Shown: in pieces, positions 25,583 to 38,000 of the stretch
Layout of the letters: the number at the start of each line of letters is the position of its first letter
How positions within the stretch are numbered: the first letter of the stretch is position 1
Assembly: GCF_003289945.1 (NCBI RefSeq)
Contig: NZ_QMBP01000005.1
Location: 273,352 to 337,351, forward strand
DNA length: 64,000 bases
Origin: Mesorhizobium hawassense
GTDB lineage: Bacteria; Pseudomonadota; Alphaproteobacteria; Rhizobiales; Rhizobiaceae
Direction of reading: 5' to 3'
Notes under the pieces: model-generated
The model's input: only the letters and a program-made list of their open reading frames with translations
Told to the model about the DNA's origin: nothing
Databases searched by the model: none
Position numbers and translations under genes: made by a program

Positions 25583-26815
25583 ATGATGGGTGGACCAAAC
25601 GGGAAGAGCGGCCTTCGTCTGTGGCGCAATGCGCGCCTGGCGACCATGGCCGACGGCGCGGCCGGTGTCGGCATCGTCGACAAAGGCGCGATCGCGGCGC
25701 GTGACGGGCTGATCGTTTATGCCGGTCCCGAGGCCGATATGCCGGCTTCCGCCGGGCAGGGCGCCGAGACCGTCGACTGCCAGGGCCGCTGGATCACACC
25801 GGGCCTGATCGACTGCCATACCCATCTTGTCTATGCGGGAAACCGCGCCAATGAATTCGAGATGCGACTTGCCGGCGCCACCTATGAGGAAGTGGCCCGC
25901 GCCGGCGGCGGCATCGTTTCCTCGGTCAGGTCGCTGCGCGCCGCCAGCGAGGACGAGCTCGTCGCTCAGACGCTGCCGCGCCTCGACGCCCTGATGGCTG
26001 AAGGCGTCACCACCGTTGAAATCAAATCGGGCTACGGTCTCGATGCCGACAATGAGAAGAAGTCGCTGCGTGCCGCCCGCCGTCTGGCCAATGAGCGTCC
26101 GGTGACGATCCGCACCACTTGTCTCGCCGCCCACGCCCTGCCGCCGGAAGGCAAGGGCGACAAGGACGCCTTCATCGATCTGGTCGCAGGCACCATCCTC
26201 CCCGAGGTTGCCGCTGAAAAACTCGCCGACGCCGTCGATGGTTTTTGCGAGGGCATCGCCTTCTCGCCGGAGCAGATGGCGCGGGTCTTCGACAAGGCCA
26301 AGGCGCTCGGCCTGCCGGTGAAACTCCACGCCGACCAGCTTTCCAATCTCCACGGCGCCGCCCTTGCTGCCCGCTATGGCGCGCTGTCGGCTGATCATCT
26401 GGAATACACCGACGAAGCCGGCGCCGCGGCGATGGCCAAGGCAGGCACCGTGGCGGGCATCCTGCCCGGCGCCTACTATTTCATCCGCGAGACCAAGAAG
26501 CCGCCGGTCGACCTGTTCCGCCGCCACGGCGTGAAAATGGCGGTCGCGACCGACTCCAATCCCGGCACCTCACCGCTCACCTCGCTGCTACTCACCATGA
26601 ATATGGCCGCGACTTTGTTCGGCATGACCGTCGACGAATGCCTCGCCGGCGTCACCCGCGAGGCCGCGCGCGCGCTTGGCCTGCTCGGTCAGACCGGCAC
26701 ACTGGAGGCCGGCAAATCGGCTGACCTGGCCATCTGGGACATCGAGCGCCCGGCCGAACTCGTTTACCGCATGGGCTTCAACCCGCTCCATGCCCGCATC
26801 TGGAGAGGACAATGA
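25583..26815 (+). CDS. hutI: Imidazolonepropionase
   Basis: A 410-residue amidohydrolase that opens 4-imidazolone-5-propionate to N-formimino-L-glutamate, the third step of histidine breakdown. Recognisable elements are [19 protein letters not shown] (metal His-x-His and substrate Arg), [16 protein letters not shown] and [10 protein letters not shown]. Its stop overlaps the hutH start (ATGA). It is the first gene of the + strand hut operon, directly after the HutC operator. Confidence 0.97.
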   Translation: MMGGPNGKSGLRLWRNARLATMADGAAGVGIVDKGAIAARDGLIVYAGPEADMPASAGQGAETVDCQGRWITPGLIDCHTHLVYAGNRANEFEMRLAGATYEEVARAGGGIVSSVRSLRAASEDELVAQTLPRLDALMAEGVTTVEIKSGYGLDADNEKKSLRAARRLANERPVTIRTTCLAAHALPPEGKGDKDAFIDLVAGTILPEVAAEKLADAVDGFCEGIAFSPEQMARVFDKAKALGLPVKLHADQLSNLHGAALAARYGALSADHLEYTDEAGAAAMAKAGTVAGILPGAYYFIRETKKPPVDLFRRHGVKMAVATDSNPGTSPLTSLLLTMNMAATLFGMTVDECLAGVTREAARALGLLGQTGTLEAGKSADLAIWDIERPAELVYRMGFNPLHARIWRGQ

Positions 26816-28353
26816 CCGAACTTACCTTGACGCCAGGCAACGCCACGCTCGCCGATTGGCGCGCTATCTATCGCGGCGCCGTGCCGAAGCTCGACGATGC
26901 CTGCCGGCCGAAGATCAAGGCCAGCGCCGAGGCGGTTGCCCGCATCGTCGCCAAGGGCGAGCCGGTCTATGGCATCAACACCGGCTTCGGCAAGCTCGCC
27001 AGCGTCCGCATTCCGGCCAACGACCTCGAAACGCTGCAGCGCAATATCGTGCTCTCGCATGCCGCCGGCGTGGGTGAGGCGATGCCGGTCGCCGTGGTGC
27101 GGCTGATGATGGCGCTGAAGCTGGCGAGCCTTGCCCAGGGTGCTTCCGGCGTGCGGCCCGAAACCATCGAATTGCTTGAGGCGATGCTGGCCAATAACGT
27201 CATCCCGGTGGTGCCGGCGCAAGGCTCGGTCGGCGCGTCCGGCGACCTCGCGCCGCTCTCGCACATGACGGCGGTCATGATCGGCGTCGGCGAATGTTTC
27301 ACCCCGCATGGCCGTTTCCCGGCCAAGGTCGCCTTCGTCTCACATGGGCTGGAGCCGGTGACGCTCGGCGCCAAGGAAGGCCTGGCGCTGCTCAACGGCA
27401 CCCAGTTCTCGACCGCTTTTGCGCTCGCCGGCCTGTTCGAGGCCGAGGTGCTCTACCAGTCGGCGCTGGTTGCCGGCGCGCTGTCGACCGACGCGGCACG
27501 AGGCTCCGACGCGCCCTTCGATCCGCGCATCCATCTCTTGCGCAAGCATCGCGGCCAGATCGAAACCGCCGATGCGCTGCGCAATCTGATGGCCGGCAGC
27601 GCCATCCGTGAATCGCACCGGGTCGGCGACGAGCGCGTGCAGGATCCGTACTGCCTGCGCTGCCAGCCGCAGGTGATGGGTGCCGCGCTCGACGTGCTGC
27701 GCAAGGCCGCCGACACGCTTCAGACCGAGGCCAACGGCGTCACCGACAATCCGCTGATCTTCGCCGAGGACGACACCGCGCTTTCGGGCGGCAATTTCCA
27801 CGCCGAGCCGGTGGCCTTCGCCGCCGACATGATCGCCCTTGCCGTCTGCGAGATCGGCTCGCTGTCGGAGCGTCGCATCGCCATGCTGGTCGACCCGGCA
27901 CTGTCCGGCATGCCGGCCTTCCTGACGCCGAAGCCTGGTCTCAATTCCGGCTTCATGATCCCGCAGGTGACGGCGGCGGCGCTCGTTTCGGAAAACAAGC
28001 AGAAAGCCTATCCGGCCAGCGTCGATTCCATCCCGACCTCAGCCAACCAGGAAGACCATGTCTCGATGGCCGCCCACGGTGCGCGCCGGCTGCTCGGCAT
28101 GATCGAGAATGCCACCGCCGTCATCGGCATCGAACTGCTGGCCGCCGCGCAAGGCTGCGATTTCCACCAGCCTCTCACCTCCAGCGCCGCGCTCGAAGCC
28201 GTGCGCAAGCTGGTGCGGACCGAGGTCCCGCATCTCGACAACGACCGCCATTTCCATCCCGACATGGAAAAGGCGATCGCCATGGTGCGCAGCGGCGCCA
28301 CCGTGAAGGCGGCGAGCGCCGTCGCGCTGCCGTCGATCGCGGGAGCGGCGTGA
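26812..28353 (+). CDS. hutH: Histidine ammonia-lyase
   Basis: A 513-residue lyase forming urocanate and ammonia from histidine. The MIO cofactor triad Ala142-Ser143-Gly144 sits in [13 protein letters not shown] at exactly the family position, and [12 protein letters not shown] and [13 protein letters not shown] are also conserved. The start overlaps hutI and the stop overlaps hutG (TGATG), so translation is coupled on both sides. Confidence 0.98.
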   Translation: MTELTLTPGNATLADWRAIYRGAVPKLDDACRPKIKASAEAVARIVAKGEPVYGINTGFGKLASVRIPANDLETLQRNIVLSHAAGVGEAMPVAVVRLMMALKLASLAQGASGVRPETIELLEAMLANNVIPVVPAQGSVGASGDLAPLSHMTAVMIGVGECFTPHGRFPAKVAFVSHGLEPVTLGAKEGLALLNGTQFSTAFALAGLFEAEVLYQSALVAGALSTDAARGSDAPFDPRIHLLRKHRGQIETADALRNLMAGSAIRESHRVGDERVQDPYCLRCQPQVMGAALDVLRKAADTLQTEANGVTDNPLIFAEDDTALSGGNFHAEPVAFAADMIALAVCEIGSLSERRIAMLVDPALSGMPAFLTPKPGLNSGFMIPQVTAAALVSENKQKAYPASVDSIPTSANQEDHVSMAAHGARRLLGMIENATAVIGIELLAAAQGCDFHQPLTSSAALEAVRKLVRTEVPHLDNDRHFHPDMEKAIAMVRSGATVKAASAVALPSIAGAA

Positions 28354-29171
28354 TGGCCACGCCATCCTGGCTCAGCGTTACCCAAGGCACGGCGCCGCTG
28401 CTGGTCTCGATCCCGCATACGGGCATCGACCTTGCCGGCCTCGACGGCCGGCTGGTCTCGACATGGCTGGGGCGGCGCGACTGCGACTGGTGGATCGACA
28501 ATCTCTACGATTTCGCCGCCGACCTCGGCGCGACCGTCGTCCACACCGCCATCTCGCGCACCGTCATCGACGTCAACCGCGACCCTTCCGGCGTTTCGCT
28601 TTACCCCGGACAGGCGACGACCAGCCTCTGCCCCACCGACACATTCGACGGGGATCCGCTCTACAATATGGGCGACGAGCCGACGCCGGCCGAGATCGAT
28701 GAGCGCCGCGAGACCTATTTCGTACCGTATCATGCTGCCTTGCAGGCCGAGATCGATCGGCTGCGCGGCATGCACGAAAACATCGTCCTCTACGACTGCC
28801 ACTCGATCCGCTCGGTGCTGCCGCGCCTCTTCGAAGGCACGCTGCCGGTGTTCAACCTCGGCACCAATGACGACAAGAGCACCGATCCGGTGCTGCAGCA
28901 AAAGGTGGCCGCCGTCCTCGCCGCGACCGGCGAGACCTGGGTGGTCAACGGCCGCTTTAAGGGCGGCTGGATCACCCGCAGCTTCGGCCAGCCGCAGAGC
29001 GGCGTGCATGCGCTGCAGATGGAGCTGTCCAACCGCGGCTACATGCGCGAGCCGGCTGAGAAGGGGTCGCCGGAAAACTGGCCGGTGCCTTACGACGCGA
29101 CCTATGCCGCGCCGATCCGCGCCACGCTGAAGACCATCCTCGAAACCGCGATCGCCTGGGCGAAAAGCTGA
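28353..29171 (+). CDS. hutG: N-formylglutamate deformylase
   Basis: About 272 residues of the N-formylglutamate amidohydrolase family, releasing formate and glutamate from the HutF product. Typical segments are LVSIPHTGI, ISRTVIDVNRDPSG, LYDCHSIRSVLPRLFEG, FNLGTNDD and NGRFKGGWITRSFG. ATG at 28353 overlaps the hutH stop. Presence of both HutF and HutG shows the pathway retains the second ammonia step and does not release formamide. Confidence 0.96.
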   Translation: MATPSWLSVTQGTAPLLVSIPHTGIDLAGLDGRLVSTWLGRRDCDWWIDNLYDFAADLGATVVHTAISRTVIDVNRDPSGVSLYPGQATTSLCPTDTFDGDPLYNMGDEPTPAEIDERRETYFVPYHAALQAEIDRLRGMHENIVLYDCHSIRSVLPRLFEGTLPVFNLGTNDDKSTDPVLQQKVAAVLAATGETWVVNGRFKGGWITRSFGQPQSGVHALQMELSNRGYMREPAEKGSPENWPVPYDATYAAPIRATLKTILETAIAWAKS

Positions 29172-29187
29172 CAGCCGGCGGGGAGCG

Positions 29188-29555
29188 ATGACCGCATTTG
29201 CCAGGACTGCTTTTCTTGCGCTGCTCGCTGCAGCCTCCGTCGCTCCGGCCGCCGCCGCCGAAGTCGCCATGAAAGGCCCTGAAATTCTGAGCGCGCTCAA
29301 AGGCGCGCACGTCCAGGGCGAAAACTGGTCGCAGGAGTTCGATGACGGCGGCGCCACAACCTACACGAGGGACGGCAAGCACCAGGCCGGTCGCTGGGAT
29401 GTCCGGGGCGACCAGTACTGCTCGCTCTGGCCGCCGTCCGACAATTGGGTCTGTTACGACATGACGATCGACTCCGCCGACCCCGCCCATGAACAGGTGA
29501 CCTGGATCAGCGCCGACGGCCACCGCAACCCCGCACATCTCATCCGAAAGGGACA

Positions 29556-29559
<4 letters not shown>
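29188..29559 (+). CDS. Secreted protein of unknown function inside the hut operon
   Basis: 123 residues with a clear signal peptide (cut after about residue 24, APAAAA-EV). The mature protein is small, with [24 protein letters not shown] and one likely disulfide pair in [16 protein letters not shown]. The repeated G-W pattern suggests a small beta-barrel, somewhat like DUF995-type proteins, but I do not recognise it firmly. It starts 16 bases after hutG and its stop overlaps the hutU start, so it is embedded in and translationally coupled to the histidine operon. No known Hut enzyme needs a secreted partner. Confidence 0.75.
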
Positions 29560-31229
<1,670 letters not shown>

Positions 31230-31233
31230 GCCG

Positions 31234-31821
31234 ATGCGTATCCTTCGTGCCGCCGGCTACCGCGTCATGCCGTGGAAGAATGGCGGCGGCACGACCACTG
31301 AAATCGCCGTCTCGCCGGATGGCGCGGGGCTCGACGATTTCGACTGGCGCATCTCGATGGCGCGCGTCGAAAGCGGCGGGCCATTCTCCAGCTTTGCCGG
31401 CATCGACCGGACGCTGTCGGTGCTGACCGGCGAGGGGATCGTCCTCGACATCGCCGGCCGCCCGCCGGCGCGGCTGACCACGGTTTCGGCGCCGCTTGCC
31501 TTTCCCGGCGACGTGCCAACCAGCGCAGGATTGATCGGTGGCCCGATCACCGACCTCAACGTCATGACCCGCCGTGGCCGCATGGCGCATAAGGTCGAGC
31601 GCCGACCGCTCTCCGGCGAGATACGCGTTGCGCCCCGTGCCGATACGACGCTCGTTCTGGCCGTCAATGCCGGCATTGCTGTCTTCACGCACGATGCGTC
31701 GGACCTCGGACCGCTCGATACGCTGGTCCTCGACCAAGATGGCCCGGAATTGCGGCTTGAGCCCAAGGGGCCGGGCCTGCTTTTCGTGATCGAGCTCCAC
31801 CGCCTCGCCGCCAACCGTTAA
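31234..31821 (+). CDS. hutD: HutD family protein
   Basis: A 195-residue bicupin-type protein. The N-terminal RVMPWKNGGGTTTEIA and DFDWRISMARVESGGPFSSFAGIDRTL are the HutD signature. HutD is conserved in hut operons of proteobacteria and has been proposed to buffer pathway flux by binding an intermediate such as formylglutamate; its biochemistry is not settled. It is the last gene of the + strand hut operon. Confidence 0.93.
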   Translation: MRILRAAGYRVMPWKNGGGTTTEIAVSPDGAGLDDFDWRISMARVESGGPFSSFAGIDRTLSVLTGEGIVLDIAGRPPARLTTVSAPLAFPGDVPTSAGLIGGPITDLNVMTRRGRMAHKVERRPLSGEIRVAPRADTTLVLAVNAGIAVFTHDASDLGPLDTLVLDQDGPELRLEPKGPGLLFVIELHRLAANR

Positions 31822-32092
31822 CGGCTGTCGCCAAACATGATCGCGGCTGGGGCGAATTATCGCCCGGCCCCTTGCATGTATCACGAAAAAGCCTGAATCC
31901 TTGCCCTGATCCAAGCGGGGGGCGAAGAGCGAGGGGCGTTCGCCCACGAGCTGTCGAAAGGGCACGCCTCTGTTACGGTGCGCAACAAAAACTTTCGGCC
32001 AAACCGTCATGCAACCAATTGCAATTGAACCGGTTTTAGGGGCATTGCCGTGGCGGTGACGCCGCATTGCGCCCCGCCTTACGGAATTTTCA

Positions 32093-35000
32093 ATGAACAT
32101 TCAGACGAACCCCAACAAGATCGAACACGCAGGCGCCGGTTTCCCGGCGGCGACGGATGCGCCGATACGCTCCAACTTCCTGCCTGAGGACCGCCTGCGC
32201 GCCATGGGCGTTTCGCTCGCCAAGGGCGAGGTCAAGGAACTGTTCGGCCTCGCCCCGTTCGAGTTCCAGGCCCGCATCCGCGACAGCGCCAAGAAGATTC
32301 TCGAAGTCTACCGCTCGACCAATGCCGCCCAGGCCAAGGGCGAGACCATCACGCCGGCGGCGCAGTGGCTGCTCGACAACAATTACCTGGTCGAGGAAAC
32401 CATTTTCCAGGTCAAGCGCGACCTGCCGCGTCGCTTCTACCGGCAACTGCCGACGCTGACACTTGGCGACGGCACGGTGCTGCCGCGCGCCTTCGTCGTT
32501 GCCTGGAGCTATGTCGAGCATTCCGACAGCTCCGTCTCCGCCAATATGTTCAAGGCGATCGTCGAGGGTTTCCAGTCCGTCGAGCCGATGAAGATCGGCG
32601 AGCTCTGGGCGCTGCCCTCGCTGCTGCGTTTCGTGCTGATCGAGAACCTGCGCCGCATCGCCGTGCGCGTCGAGCGCACCAGGCAGATGCGCCATATCGC
32701 CAACGAGGTCGCAGATCGCGTTCTGGCAACCGACGACAATGCCGACCGGACCAGGATTCTGTCGACCTACAGCGCGCATGCGCAGGACACCACCTTCGCC
32801 ACCCAGCTGCTCTATCGCCTGCGCGACGGATCGCAGAATGCCGGCCGGGCGCTGGAATGGCTTGAAGGCGAGTTGGAAAAGACCGGTTCGGATGCCGAGG
32901 AGATCATCATCTCGGAGCATCAGACGCTCTCCAGCGGCAACGTCACCACCGGCAACATCATCCGCGGCCTGCGCCTCATCAACGACGTCGACTGGACGGT
33001 CTGGTTCGAAGGCGTCAGCCGCATCGACACGCTGCTACGCGAGAAGACCGATTTCGCAGCCCTCGACTTCTTTTCGCGCGACCAGTACCGCACCGCCATC
33101 GAGCAGCTCGCCCGCCGCTCCGAGCTTTCCGAATACCGCGTGGCCGAAAAGGCGATCGAGCTTGCCGGCCACACGCCCGGCGTCACCGATGCGTCCGGCG
33201 TGCCCGAAACCGCCGACCCCGCCGTGCACACCGATGTCGGCTTCTTCCTGGTCGGCCCGCGCCGGCAGGAACTGGAGAAGGCGATCGGCTACCGGCCGCC
33301 TTTCTATGTGACCTTCAAGCGCGGCTTTGCCAGCGCCGGCTGGCTGGGCATTGTCGTGCCGGTATTCCTCCTAACGGCGCTGCTCTTGGTGCTGTCGGGC
33401 AGGGCGCTCGCCAATCTCGGCCTGTCGGTGGGATCGATCACGCTAATGCTGGCGCTGTTCGCGGTGCCCGCCAGCGAAGGCGCCCTGGCCTTCTTCAACA
33501 CCGTGGTTGCGATGTTCCTGAAGCCGACCCGGCTTGTCGGCTACGATTACAACAAGCACGGTATTCCGGCCGAGTCGCGCACGCTGGTCGTGGTGCCCTC
33601 GCTGATCGGCTCGCGCGACGATGTCGAGGAAAACATCCGCAACATCGAGGTGCATCACCTCGCCAACACGGCGGAAGAGATCCATTTCGCGCTGTTGTCC
33701 GACTGGCCGGACTCCAAGACCGAGATCGACGCCGCCGACATCGAGATCCTGCAATATGCCCGCGACGAGATCGCCAGGCTCAACGCCCGCTATCCGTCGG
33801 AAAGCTCGCCACGCTTCTATCTCCTGCACCGCCGCCGGCTCTACAACCAGGCGCAGGGCTGCTGGATGGGCTGGGAGCGCAAGCGCGGCAAGCTGCACGA
33901 GCTGAACCTCCTGCTGCGCGGCGACAGCGACACCACCTTCCTGCCGCTCGACGTGCCGCTGCCGGAAAAGGTCGTCTATGTGATGACGCTCGATGCCGAC
34001 ACGCGCACCACGCGCGACGCGGTTTCGAGCCTGGTCGGCAAGCTCGCGCACCCGCTGAACCGCCCGCATTTCGATCCGGTCAAGCGCGTCGTCAGCGCCG
34101 GCTACACCATCCTGCAGCCGCGCATCACCGCCTCGCTCACCAGCGGCGACGACGCCTCCTTCTTCCAACGCGTCTTCTCGGCCAATCGCGGCCTCGACCC
34201 CTATGTGTTCGCCGTCTCCGACGTCTATCAGGACGTCTTTGGCGACGGTTCCTTCACCGGCAAGGGTCTCTACCATGTCGATGCCTTCGAGGCGGCGCTG
34301 AAGGACCGCATCGACGAGAACTCCATCCTCAGCCACGACCTTCTGGAAGGCGCCCTTGCGCGCGCTGCATTGGTAACCGACGTCGAGCTGGTCGAGGATT
34401 ATCCGACCCGCTACTCCGTCGACGCCTCGCGCCACCACCGCTGGGCGCGCGGCGACTGGCAGCTGCTCGGCTTCATCTTCGACCCGCGCTCCGGCGTCCC
34501 GGCGCTGTCGCGCTGGAAGATGGTCGACAATCTGCGCCGCTCGGTCACTCCGATCTTCTGGGTCATGGCCTGCGTCGCCGGCTGGACGCTACTGCCCTTC
34601 ACCCAGGCCGCTCAGTGGCAGGCGCTGATGATCCTCAGCCTGTTCATGGCGCCGACCTTCGATATCGTGAACGGCATCCTGCCGAAGAGCGGCGACCAGA
34701 CGCCGCGCGGCCATTTCTCGGCGCTTGCCCGCGACACCGTGTTCGGCACGGCGCTCGTGGCGCTCAAGGTTCTGTTGATGGCGCATCTCGCCTGGATGAT
34801 GGGCGACGCCATCGTCCGCACCATCTATCGGCTCTTCGTCAGCCGCCAGAACCTGCTCGAATGGCGTACCGCCTCGCAGGCGGCCAAGGGCGGCAACGAT
34901 CTCGGCGCCTATTACGGCATGATGTATGGCGCGGTGATCATCGGCGTCGTCGGCCTAGCCATCCCGGTGCTCGCCGATTCCACCGGCGCCTTCGTCGCCT

Positions 35001-38000
35001 TCTTCTTCGCCATCTTCTGGATCGCGTCGCCCGCCGTCGCCTGTTGGATCAGCCGCTCGGCCGAAACCGAGGACAGGCTGCGCATATCGAGCGCCGACAT
35101 CCATGCGCTGCGCACCTTCGCGCGCCGCACCTGGCATTATTTCGAAACCTTCGTCACGCCCGAGCAGCATCATCTGCCGCCGGACAATTTCCAGGAAAGC
35201 CCGGCGCCCGTGGTGGCGCCGCGCACCTCGCCGACCAACATCGGCGTCTATCTGCTGTCGGTCGTGTCGGCGCGCGATTTCGGCTGGATCAGCCTGTCGG
35301 ATGCCATCACCCGCATCGACGCCACGATGACGACCATCGAGAACATGCCGCGCGATCGCGGCCATCTCTACAACTGGTACGACACGACGACGCTGAAGCC
35401 GCTTTATCCGCTCTATATCTCGGCGGTCGACAGCGGCAACCTCGCTGGACACCTGGTCGCGGTCGCCGCGTCCTGCGCCGAGTGGGCCGAAGCGCCATCC
35501 GTGCACCTGCAGGGCGATTTCGAAGGCATCATCGATACCGTCACCATTCTCGACGAAAGCCTGGACGATCTGCCGGACGACCGGCGGCAATTGCGGCCGC
35601 TGCGCCAGCGGCTCGCTGATCGCCTCGACGGCATGCGCCGCGCGGTGACGACCATCAAGGCGCAGCCCGAAATGGCCTCGATCCGCACCATCAACCTTGC
35701 CGTGCTGGCCGGCGAAATCCGCAAGCTCGCCACCGCCATCCACACCGAGGCGGCCTCTCCGAAGAGCGATGTCATCGCCGACTGGGCGGAACGGCTGGAA
35801 GCGACCTGCGAGGCGCATGTGCACGATTCGCACAATGACGAGAGCGCGGTCGCCGCGCTGCGCGCCAAGCTGCTCGCCTTGCGCGAGCGCTGTCGCCGCT
35901 ACGCCTTCGAGATGGATTTCTCCTTCCTGATGCGCCAGGAGCGCAAGCTTCTGTCGATCGGCTACCGGGTCGAGGATCGCCAGCTCGACGAGAGCTGCTA
36001 CGACCTGCTTGCCTCCGAGGCGCGGCTCACCAGCCTGTTCGCCATCGCCAAGGGCGACCTGCCGACCGAGCATTGGTTCCGCCTGGGACGCCCGATCGTC
36101 GAGATCGGCTTCCAGGGCGCGCTGATGTCCTGGTCGGGCTCGATGTTCGAGTATCTGATGCCGCCGCTGGTGATGAAGGAGCCTCAGGGCTCGATCCTCA
36201 ACCAGACCAGCAAGCTCATCATCAAGCGCCAGATCCAGTATGCGCGTTCGAAAAACGTGCCCTGGGGTATTTCGGAAGCGGCCTACAACGCCCGCGACCG
36301 CGAGCTCACCTATCAGTACACCAATTTCGGCGTGCCCGGCCTCGGCCTGAAGCGCGGCCTTGGCCAGAACACCGTGATCGCGCCCTATGCGACGATTCTC
36401 GCGGCGCAGTTCAGCCCGCGCGAGGCGGTGCAGAACCTGCGGCGGCTGCGCTCGATCGGCGCGCTCGGCCGCCACGGCTTCTACGACGCGGTCGATTTCA
36501 CGCCGCAGCGCGTGCCCGACGGCACCGATCACGCCGTGGTGCAGAACTACATGGCGCACCATTCCGGCATGTCGATCGCCGCGGTGGCCGACGCCATCTT
36601 CGAGGGCCGGTTGCGCGAGCGTTTCCACAGCGACCCGGTGATCGAATCGGCCGAGCTCCTGTTGCAGGAGAAGGCGCCGCGCGACATCCCGACCGCCACC
36701 GTCAGGACGGAAGCCGACGAGCGCGCCAAGGACGAGACCGAGGCCGAGAGCCCCGACAGCCGTGTCGTGCTCGACCCGATCAAGGCGCTGCGCGCGACCA
36801 ACGTCATGTCCAATGGCCGCTATTCGGTCATGGTCACCGCGACCGGCTCCGGCTACAGCCGCTTCGGCGAGCTTGCCGTCACCCGCTGGCAGCCGGATCC
36901 GAGCGAGGACCGTCTTGGCTCCTACATCTTCCTGCGCGACGCCGCGACAGGCGACTGGTGGTCCGCCACCGCCGAGCCGAAGCGCGCCGAGGGCGAACGC
37001 GCCCAGACGCTGTTCGGCGACGACAAGGCGAGCTTCACCAAGTCGGTCGGCTCGCTGCGTTCGGAAGTCGAATGCATCGTCATTTCGGAAGGCAATGGCG
37101 AAGGCCGCCGCATCACGCTCTACAATGACGGCGCCACAGATCGGCACATCGAGGTGACCTCCTTCGCCGAGCTGGTGCTCGGCAACGAGGCCTCGGACAA
37201 CGCGCATCCGGCGTTCTCCAAGATGTTCATCGAGACCGAGATCGCGCCGAACAACGGCGCGATCTTCGCCACGCGGCGCAAGCGCGACAAGAACGAGCCA
37301 GACCTCACAATGGTGCATTTCGTCACCGACCCGGCGGGCCCGTCGCGCGATGCCGAGGCCGAGACCGATCGGCGCGCCTTCATCGGCCGTGGCCGCACCA
37401 TCGCCGATGCCGTGGCCTTCGACCCCGGCGTCAGGCTGTCCGGCGGCCAGGGCTTCACGCTCGACCCGGTGGCGGCGCTGCGCCGCCAGGTGCGTGTGCC
37501 GGCCAACAAGAAGATCTCGCTGACCTTCTGGACCGCCGTCGGCGCCAACCGTGGCGAGCTCGACGAGGCTATAGCCCGCCTCGACCACCAGGAGAGCTTC
37601 GCCCGCCAGGCCATGCTGGCCTGGACGCGCAGCCAGGTGCAGACGCGGCATCTGGGCTTGAGCCTCACCGACGCCGCCAATGTGCAGAAGCTGGCGCGCT
37701 ACCTGATCTATCCCGATCCGTTCCTACGCTTGCCGGCCGAATCCATCGCGTCGGGCCTCGGCCGCCAGTCGAGCCTGTGGCCGACCAGCATCTCGGGCGA
37801 TTTCCCGATCTTCCTCGTGCGCATCGGCGACGTCGCCGATCTCGAGATCGTCGCGCAGGCGCTGCGCTTCCAGGAATATATGCGCGCCCGCGGCATGATG
37901 ATCGACTTCGTCGTCGTCAACGAGCAGGCCTCGTCCTATGTGCAGGACCTGCAGCGCGCGGTGGAGACGCTGTGCGAGAACAGCCGCCTGCGCGGCCGCG